The notes below the pieces were generated by a model. The model was not told the origin of the DNA, ran no database searches, and saw only the letters and a list, made by a program, of their open reading frames with translations. Position numbers and translations under genes: made by a program. A DNA stretch of 64,000 nucleotides from Halocaridina rubra (lineage: Eukaryota; Arthropoda; Malacostraca; Decapoda; Atyidae): positions 120,806 to 184,805 of the forward strand of contig JAXCGZ010017034.1 in the NCBI GenBank assembly GCA_037179515.1, read 5' to 3'. Positions 50,439-64,000 of the stretch are shown here, in pieces; position 1 is the first letter of the stretch, and the number at the start of each line of letters is the position of its first letter.

Positions 50439-51958
50439 TGTTCCCCCCCTTATCGCTGTAGTTCGGTTCAGGGACCCAGCGCAAAACAGGAAAACCGCGG
50501 AGTAGGATCAGCCTATATGTACATAGATATTTTAATTTATTTTTACGTTTACACTGTATAAACCCTCCCTGTACTGTTAACAAACCACCCTTTACTTCAA
50601 AAATAACAGCATGCAACGTAAATTTATATGAAAGTGATAGATAAAATTACGGTGAATGAAGTGGTAATTACATGACATACTCATGTACATAGGTATTTTA
50701 CAATTATTTTTACGTTTACGTACTGTATAAACCCTCCCTGCACTGTTAAAAAAACACCCTTTACATTATAAATAACAGCAATCAATGTAAATTTCTATGA
50801 AAGTGATAGGAAAACTTACCGTGAATGAGGTGATGATGATGTGACATACATAGGTATTTTACAATTGTTTTTACGTTTACGTAAAATAGCGGCCGACATC
50901 CACAAACTTTTTTCCTTCTTTCAACATATCTAAGAGCTTCACTTTATCTACAATGGTTAACATTTTCCTTTGCCACTTAGGCTGACTACCAGAAGCCTTG
51001 GAAGGTGAAGGACGTTTGGGAGGCATTGCAAAGGTTAAATTACGCGTGAAAACACAATCACAAGCAAAACGTATTAATTAGCATAATGAGAACGGCACAC
51101 ACGTGAGTTAGACTGAGCGAGTGAGGCGGCATATTGGAAATTGGAGGGAAAAGCAAACTGCAATGAAAAAGCCAATCAGACCCTATAATAAATAACATAT
51201 TGAAAAACAATTCTGTGATTCGTCGTCACCCGACCTTTCAGCCAATAGCATTCCATGAACTATCTCACGTAGGTGACAGCTACTGGAAATATAAATATAT
51301 ATGCTAGCTCACGTAGCTATTGGACACTATTTCGCATGATGCAATACTGTGAGTTATACTGTATGTACGTATATCTAAATTTTAGTTTTTTACTATTTTT
51401 TACTGTTTTATTATTCTTAGGCTAGGAAATACTTGTTTTATCAATAAAATAATGAAAATTTTAATATTCACTAGGTCACGTAGGTGAGAGCCTTTGCGTT
51501 TTCCGAAACACTGATACCGGTATCGTATTTTACGTGGTGCAATACTGGTTAATATTTTGTACTGTTTTATTATTCTTAGGCTAAGAAATACGTTTTTTTA
51601 TCAATAAAATCATGAAACTACTGGAAATATAAATATATATGCTAGCTCACGTAGCTATCGGACACTATTTCGCATGATGCAGTACTGTGAGTTATACTGT
51701 ACGTACGTATATCTAAATTTAAGTTTTTTACTATTTTTTACTGTTTTATTATTCGTAGGCTGGGAAATACATTTTTTTTAATCAATTATATGATGAAATT
51801 TTTTTTTTTCATTAAAAAAATTAAATTACTGAAAATTTTTATTTTTTCAATATTTTAATATTTTTGCGTATACCCAAAAAATAAAATAATTTATTAAAAG
51901 AAAAACGCAATACAGTGAGAACGCGAACCAAGAAACGCGAATAACTGGAGGAACACTG
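50436..51958 (-). mobile_element. Tigger-like element E5b with truncated transposase
   Basis: The left end CAGTGTTCCCCCCCTTATCG and right end TGGAGGAACACTG are E-type. Two 160-170-bp units lie on the left (50540-50880), then the transposase start at 50883-51026 (minus), then AT-rich blocks with CTAGCTCACGTAGCTAT (about 51303 and 51640). The layout equals E3, so both descend from one deleted element. Confidence 0.8.
50883..51026 (-). pseudogene. Pogo/Tigger transposase N-terminus, second copy
   Basis: ATG at 51026 starts MPPKRPSPSKASGSQPKWQR, then KMLTIVDKVKLLDMLKEGKK and FVDVGRYF. It is the same helix-turn-helix start as in E3, with a handful of amino-acid differences and the same break point into the repeat unit. 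The reading frame is uninterrupted over the conserved part. Confidence 0.75.
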
Positions 51959-52159
51959 TATACTGTATATATACAGGTATACCTTGGTTTAGGTCGTTTC
52001 GAGTTTAATTCGTTCTTGATTATACGCAGGTTTTCAAAAAATTATATGGAAAAATACAAAAAGAAAATAAAAATAAAGTTTACGTCATTATAATCAACTT
52101 TACGTCTGTCCACTACAAATATTGGAATCATAATATTACTAGAAAACCATTAAAACCAC

Positions 52160-52310
52160 ATGAAAGCATGTTACTGTGCAATAAATAAAATCAAAAGCAC
52201 ATAAAATCATGTTATTGTACAATAAATAAGAATAAAATCATATAAAATCTTATTAAAATACGTACAGTAGTTTCAATATCTACCGTTAGGCATCGTCACT
52301 CGTCATAATA

Positions 52311-52356
<46 letters not shown>

Positions 52357-52591
52357 TAATAATAATAATAAAAATTATAATAATAATAATAATAATAAGA
52401 ATACGAATAAGAATAAGAATGCAGCAGGCATTTGCATTTATTGAAAAGGATATGGATCCCAATGCTATAAATAAAAACAAAAGCACATAAAATCATGTTA
52501 CTGTACAATAAATAAGACTAAAAGCATATAAGTATCTTATTAAAATACGAACAGTAGTTCCAATATCTACCATTAGGCGTAGTCACTCGTC

Positions 52592-52632
<41 letters not shown>

Positions 52633-52862
52633 AATAAGAATAAGAATACGAAGACGTATACGAATAAGAATAAGAATGCAGCAGGCATTTGCATTTATCG
52701 AAAAGGACTTTCTTTGTTCGAGGATATGGATCCCAATGCTATAAATAAAAACAAAAGCACATAAAATTATGTTATTGTACAATACATAAGAATAAAAGCA
52801 TATAAATATCTTATTAAAATACGTACAGTAGTTCCAATATCTACCGTTAGGCGTCGTCACTC
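52160..52862. repeat. Three tandem units of about 270-290 bp
   Basis: The marker CACTCGTCAT recurs near 52295, 52582 and 52856. Units contain ATAAAATCATGTTA, GTACAGTAGTT and TCTACCGTTAGGC blocks and nested TAA / AGAATA repeats whose lengths differ between units. Confidence 0.85.
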
Positions 52863-53302
52863 GTCATTCCCGCGAGACCGCTATTATTTTGAATTGATAT
52901 TATAAAGAAAATTGACAAAAAGCATTAAGAACAAACAGAAAACATATTTTTAATATAATATTGTAAGGGAAATAGTGTGTGCGGGCGCATCAGGTGATAC
53001 GGAAGTGTCCCAAAACGTATGCATCCTCGTCCTCACTGCCACCATCAGTGTTGCCAGAATACATAAATGAGAGGAATGATAAATATAAAAAACATACATG
53101 TAAGCTGGTAAGTTATTTCAAGTATCTTAAAGATGAAGTACATTTTTATTTAAATTACAGTACTACCATCTTGTAATTAATATATATCTTAAATTGTACC
53201 ATACATTTGAAAATAAAAACATCCGCTTTACATGGCAACACTGGCCCCCATGCTAAGCCTGTTGCCAACGGCATAATAGAGTTCATTAATTTGTTTACTG
53301 TA

Positions 53303-53636
53303 CATAAATTTAAAAATAAAGATACTACCTGCCCAACGTGTGAACAATGTGAAGACAGCCTAGAACATTTTCTACTATTTTGTGAAGCATAGGCACAAAT
53401 AAGAACAGAATATAGTTTTTTAGCACAACCATATATAGAAAAAAAATTGAAATAATTGCTAATATATTGTTATTTATATATTGTAGTGAAAAAGACGTCA
53501 AAGAAAGAAAAAAATTTATAAAATGAATTTGTAGAAAAAGAAATCAAATAATAAAAACTGCACAAACAATTTAGCAAAGCAAAACCAAGACTTGGGAGCC
53601 GTTGCAAAAGGCATATCCCACCCAACTCTACTACTA
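53303..53636 (+). mobile_element. LINE ORF2 C-terminal fragment inserted in E9
   Basis: The frame reads TTCPTCEQCEDSLEHFLLFCEA, the C-x2-C...H-x4-C knuckle near the end of I/Jockey-type ORF2 proteins. It ends in a CTACTACTAC tail. At 16.10-16.13 kb the surrounding sequence is continuous (TACTATACAGTAAATCTG), so the boundaries are visible: the LINE lies between TTTACTGTACA and AGTAAATCTG. Confidence 0.7.
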
Positions 53637-53749
53637 CAGTAAATCTGTATATCTAGGCTAGCCTAGAGACAAGCTAATTCGATTTAAGTCGTTTTTCGAC
53701 TTAAGTCGTCTCTCCTGGAACCAGTTAACGATGTTAGGTGAGGTATACC

Positions 53750-55271
<1,522 letters not shown>

Positions 55272-57115
55272 CCTTAAGGAGTTTGCAGATGAACTGGCTC
55301 CCGTGCTTTGCCGTCTTTTTCGCCTCATTCTGTCAACCAGTATCTATCCTTCATCTTGGAAGCATGCTCTAGTTCAACCTGTTCCTAAAAAGGGTGACCG
55401 CTCTATTCCTTCTAACTACCGACCTATTGCTCTAACCTCCTCTATTGCTAAAGTTTTCGAAACTTTGCTCAATGCTCACTTCTTGAAACGCCTTGAATCT
55501 AACTCACTTATCTCCGATCACCAGTACGGCTTCCGCAAGGCAAGATCCACTGGTGATCTCCTGTCCTATCTTACTCATGTATGGTCATCTTCTCTGAGGA
55601 ACTATGGGGAATCCTTTGTCATCGCCCTTGATATCTCTTAAGGCTTTTGACAGAGTGTGGCACAAGGCTCTGTTGGCCAAACTCCCTGCCTGCTGGCTAG
55701 TACAGTGGTAATGCGCTGGCTTCGCATTCACGAGGTCGAAAGATCGGTCCCTGTCCAAGACCGAGAGTTTAAGCTGTTTACTGGCAGGAACTGCTGTGGT
55801 TGGACACCACAGTGGGGGGTTGGGGCTTGCCTTGGCTGACGAATACCCATTGTATTGAAATGGAAATAAAGTTTGTTTGTTTTTGTTTGTTTGTTTTACC
55901 CCTTCTTTCTGTTCTCTGATTTCCAGTTTTCTCACTGACCGTTCTATATCTGTAGTTGTTGATGGCGAGACATCTAGCCCTTTCTCTGTGTCCAGTGGTG
56001 TTCCACAGGGCTCTGTTCTTTCACCTACTCTCTTCCTTCTCTTCATCAATGATCTTCTACAGTCCCCATCTTCCTCTCTTCTTCATGCCTTTGCCGATGA
56101 TTCTACCCTTCACTTTTCCTCTGCCTTTTCTTCACAACCTTCATCTGTTACTCGTAATCAATCTCGTATCTCTCTTTCTTCTACTCTTAACTCCGATTTG
56201 CAGAGAGTATCTGAATGGGGCACTCAAAATTTAGTTAAATTCAATGCCTCCAAGACACAGTTTCTGGCTATCTCTTTATCTTCTTCTCCTCCTGATAACC
56301 CTATTGTCTTCGAAACTAATGAAATTTACCCTCTTAACTCTATCAATATATTAGGAATCCATATAGCCTCTAACTTGTCTTGGAGGAATCACATAATCCA
56401 AATTTCTAAATCTTCATCCAAAAAATTGGGGGTTTTGTTTCGTTTTCGTTATTACTTTTCCTCATTGCAGTTACTTAAAATTTACAAAGGTCTTATCCGC
56501 CCCTGCTTAGAATACTGCTCACACATCTGGGGTGCTTCTTCCTTTACTTATCTTCTTGATAGGGTTCAATCTAAGGCAGTCAGACTCATTAATGATCCTT
56601 CTCTTACTTCTAACCTGGATTCTCTCTCTCTTCGCCGTAAGGTATCGTCCCTTTCGCTTTTCTATCGCTACTACTTCCATCGCTGCTCTGATGAGTTGGC
56701 GAGTTGCATCCCTCCTCCACTGCCGAGGGCGCATAACACTCGCCAAGCGGCCTCATCTCACAGGTACTGTGTGGAGATTTGTAGCTCGCGGATTGGTCAG
56801 TGCAGCGACTGCTTCTTCCCATCTACCTCCAGACTCTGGAACTCTCTTCCTCCTTCTGTCTTTCCTAATTCTTATGACCTTTCATCCTTCAAAAAGCAGA
56901 TCTATCGTCATCTCAGAGCCTAGTCCTCCATATCTCTGGGTCCTCTTTACTTTGACTGTTTTTTCTGTCTGTCGTTTTCCTTTGTGTGATATTACCTCAT
57001 CTCTGCCTTGCCCTTAACTTTTTCTTTTCCTTCGTCTTGGTATTTTCTCGTGCCCGGGCCTTTATTGATGAGGGCAGTTTCTGCCTATCCCGGTGTCACA
57101 CTCTTATAAAAAAAA
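55272..57115 (+). mobile_element. L2/CR1-like LINE, RT to 3' end, split by a SINE
   Basis: Frames show RT from EFADELAPVLCRLFRLIL on: PVPKKGDRSIPSNYRPIALT, HQYGFRKARSTGDLLSYL, motif A region (IALDIS, then a one-base insertion before AFDRVWHKAL), [15 protein letters not shown] (motif B), HAFADDSTLHF (motif C), then the post-RT part to LPPSVFPNSYDLSSFKKQIY and a stop at 56921-56923. The 3' UTR ends in CCCGGTGTCACACTCTTAT plus an A-run. Apart from the SINE at 55699-55897 and the one-base insertion the frame is intact, so it is young. The 5' end is truncated. Confidence 0.88.
55699..55897 (+). mobile_element. tRNA-derived SINE, copy 2
   Basis: Box A-like TAGTACAGTGGTAATGCGC and a box B-like segment are followed by the same body as copy 1 and an AAATAAAGTTTGTTTG tail. 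It interrupts the LINE RT between KLP and FTPSFCSLISSFL-like coding. No clear target-site duplication is seen. Confidence 0.85.
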
Positions 57116-57116
57116 A

Positions 57117-57120
<4 letters not shown>

Positions 57121-57189
<69 letters not shown>
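57121..57189. repeat. (TA)n microsatellite
   Basis: It joins the A-rich tail of the LINE to the CAGTAATCCCTC end of E7. Confidence 0.97.
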
Positions 57190-57191
<2 letters not shown>

Positions 57192-57194
57192 ACA

Positions 57195-59439
<2,245 letters not shown>

Positions 59440-59477
59440 TTGGTGAACCCGGAGTGTCTGTATCTCTCACCCACGCC

Positions 59478-60480
59478 ATGACAGACATCAAACCCTCTAC
59501 AGTGGCAACAGACCTTATTGCTAACTTCTAACTCCCAAAGAGGGACCACCATCTTGTGTGACGTGAGTTCAGGACGACCTCGCCCCTGGATTCCTCAGCC
59601 TCTTCGACAACATGTATTCCAACTTATTCATGGACTTTCTCATCCCTCCGGCTGATCAACTGCTATGCGCCTCAAGAAAAAATTCATATGGCACGGCATA
59701 ACAAAAGACGCTAAATCTTGGTCCCGCTCCTGCTTGTCTTGTCAAACTTCTAAAATCCACCGACATACTGAATCTGGAATTGGTACTTTTCCTCAGCCAC
59801 AAAGACGTTTTTCCTATGTCCATGTCGACATTGTGGGACCTCTTTCTCCAACAGAAAACAACAAATACATATTCACAATAGTGGACCGCTCAACCCGATG
59901 GCCCGAGGCAGTGCCCATGAAGGAGGCCACTGCCTCCTCCTGTGCTTCTGCCTTCCTATCTGCCTGGATCTCAAGATTTGGCATCCCCGAACATATTACA
60001 TCAGATAGGGGTTCCACATTTACATCCCAACTTTGGAGCTCTCTCAGTCAGCTCCTTGGCTGCACAAACCATAACACAACGTCCTACAATCCAGAAGCCA
60101 ACGGCATGGTTGAACGCATGCACAGAACACTAAAGGCAGCCCTCATCACTCGCTGCACAAGCAATTCTTGGACACATCAACTACCTAGGGTACTCCCTGG
60201 ACTCCGAACTACTCCCAAAGTAGATGGTATATGGCGACCCCTTGGTGGTGCCTGCAGAGTTTTTCCCAAACAACAATCACCATGAAGATCTCGATTGTCT
60301 CTGCCAGATAGTTCGAAAATACACACCTGTAAAACAAACATACCAGAATAACAGAAAAACTTTCATTCCACGAGACCTCAACACAGCCACCCACATCTTC
60401 ATCAGAACGGATAGTCATCGGACGCCTCTAACACCTCCTTACACTGGACCGTATAGAGTCATACAATGACGTTCAAAGGC
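59478..60480 (+). pseudogene. Fused gag start and integrase of the gypsy element
   Basis: ATG at 59478 opens 18 codons to a stop at 59529-59531. Then a frame reads the end of the H2C2 zinc-binding region (LIHGLSHPS, interrupted by a stop, then CLSCQTSK). The core (59665-60285 frame) has the D, D-35-E set: D55 in VHVDIVG, D114 in TSDRG, E150 in MVERMH. After a frameshift near 60220 a C-terminal part continues (MVYGDPLVVPAEF to TGPYRVIQ, 60224-60469). Integrase normally joins LTR ends to host DNA. This copy is broken by a stop and a frameshift. Confidence 0.85.
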
Positions 60481-60615
60481 ATTCCTCCTCAACATCCGTT
60501 GAGGAGTGGATATCCATTGACTGCTTGAAAGTCGCCTACCTTCAAGAAGATGATCCTCCTCCTATTCGTTTCTCTAGGGCAGGACGACCTTTAGTCTCTT
60601 CCAAAGGGGGAGCAT

Positions 60616-61024
<409 letters not shown>

Positions 61025-61052
61025 GTACAAACTGTTAGCATACAGCACTAAA

Positions 61053-61196
61053 TAGTAAGGAAGCCCATCAGTGAAACAAAACTTATAAAACAATGCTATA
61101 TTTCGGATCTTAACTGGATCCCTTCTCAAGCACAACTTGGATCCGAAATATAGCATTGTTTTATAAGTTTTGTTTCACTGATGGGCTTCCTTACTA
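61053..61196. repeat. Perfect 57-bp inverted repeat with 30-bp loop
   Basis: Arms 61053-61109 and 61140-61196 are exact reverse complements (TAGTAAGGAAGCCCATCAGT ... and its inverse). The loop itself contains GGATCCC and ends next to a GGATCC. Both sides are AT-rich or (TA)n. On the minus strand TGCTTGAGAAGGGATCC...GATCCGAAATATAGC recalls the 3' region of Penelope-like elements; this is a weak resemblance. Confidence 0.93.
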
Positions 61197-62060
<864 letters not shown>

Positions 62061-62069
62061 TACACGACG

Positions 62070-62500
62070 CTCAACAAACTATTTTGAATAAAATCATACT
62101 TACGGCTGTGTTTGGTATTTTTTTAAATACCATATAATCCTTCAATATAACCAAGTATATTAACATATATATAAATAAAGACATTAGCTCAAAATAAGCC
62201 ATTAACTTGATAACTACAAATACAGCTCTGCTGCCAGCTGTATATTCTAGTGTATATATAAACAAATAAATAGAGCCATTAACTTGATGAATATGAATAC
62301 AGCTGTGCTGCTAAATGTGTATTTGTCTGTATTTCGAATAAATTGTTTTTATGGCTATGTGTTTGGTTTTCTAAATTCAAATATAATCTTTCGATATAAC
62401 CAAATATATAAACGAATAAAGAAAAAAGCCATTAACTTCATAAATACGAATACAGCTGTGCTGCTAGCTTTGTATTCATCCACCGCACTCACAAACTGTT
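62070..62500. repeat. Diverged tandem repeat
   Basis: GCCATTAACTT recurs at 62198, 62275 and 62428 followed by ATACAGCT.TGCTGC, consistent with a unit of about 77 bp or multiples. TATAACCAA.TATAT blocks recur at about 62145 and 62394. No coding. Confidence 0.7.
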
Positions 62501-62511
62501 CAGTGCATGCA

Positions 62512-64000
<1,489 letters not shown>

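Noticed and set aside
53315..53400. Possible small host zinc-finger gene
   Set aside because: The CPTCEQCEDSLEHFLLFCEA motif is the usual end of LINE ORF2 and the insertion boundaries in E9 are visible.
55585..56049. 154-codon minus-strand frame
   Set aside because: Antisense to the LINE RT and the inserted SINE; no domain.

Overview
This is eukaryotic, intron-bearing animal DNA, most likely from an arthropod and probably a decapod crustacean. That placement is an inference from three things: very long (TA)n, (TTA)n and (TC)n tracts, the mixture of LINE families (RTE-like, CR1/L2-like, RNase H-bearing I/Jockey-group), and abundant TA-targeting pogo/Tigger-like DNA transposons. There are no operons, ribosomal RNA genes or CRISPR arrays. 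Most long reading frames are transposon relics or microsatellite translations (YIYI, NNNN, ERER).

The only host gene I can support is on the minus strand in the left third. It encodes a protein with about eleven C2H2-type zinc fingers. The large terminal exon is at 1758-3896, an exon with clean splice signals lies at 6459-6587, and a plausible ATG exon lies at 20675-20782. All three can be joined in phase 0. The proposed 14-kb intron between the last two is packed with mobile elements.

Region by region: 1-530 is the 3' end of an RNase H LINE. 530-6600 holds the zinc-finger exons and an intron with a local duplication. 6.9-14.1 kb has microsatellites, a MITE, a tRNA-headed LINE chimera, a CR1-like LINE, a repeat palindrome and an RTE-like LINE. 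14.1-19.1 kb is a nest of TA-flanked elements; one 1018-bp insertion is proven by an uninterrupted paralogous copy at 53.1 kb. 19.2-23.5 kb has two Tigger-like transposase pseudogenes. 23.6-37.5 kb is a run of LINE fragments, including an I-type LINE inserted into another LINE with an 11-bp target-site duplication, and a nearly complete RTE-like LINE. 37.8-38.7 kb is a Ty3/gypsy RT-RNase H fragment.

From 38.7 to 61.35 kb the DNA is a chain of modules, nearly every one bounded by TA or (TA)n: non-autonomous Tigger-like elements with CAGTG...CACTG ends, elements with CACC...GGTG ends, a deletion-derived gypsy element with two LTRs, and a 57-bp-arm perfect palindrome. A 5'-truncated L2/CR1-like LINE split by a SINE interrupts it at 55.3-57.1 kb. 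The window closes with a long (GA)n and a third copy of the LINE that opens it, in reverse orientation.

The mobile elements look mostly dead: frames are broken, catalytic residues lost, and transposases cut down to their N-terminal DNA-binding domain. The dominant theme is layered nesting, with TA-rich tracts as the joints between modules. Family names are from recognised motifs only; no database search was run.
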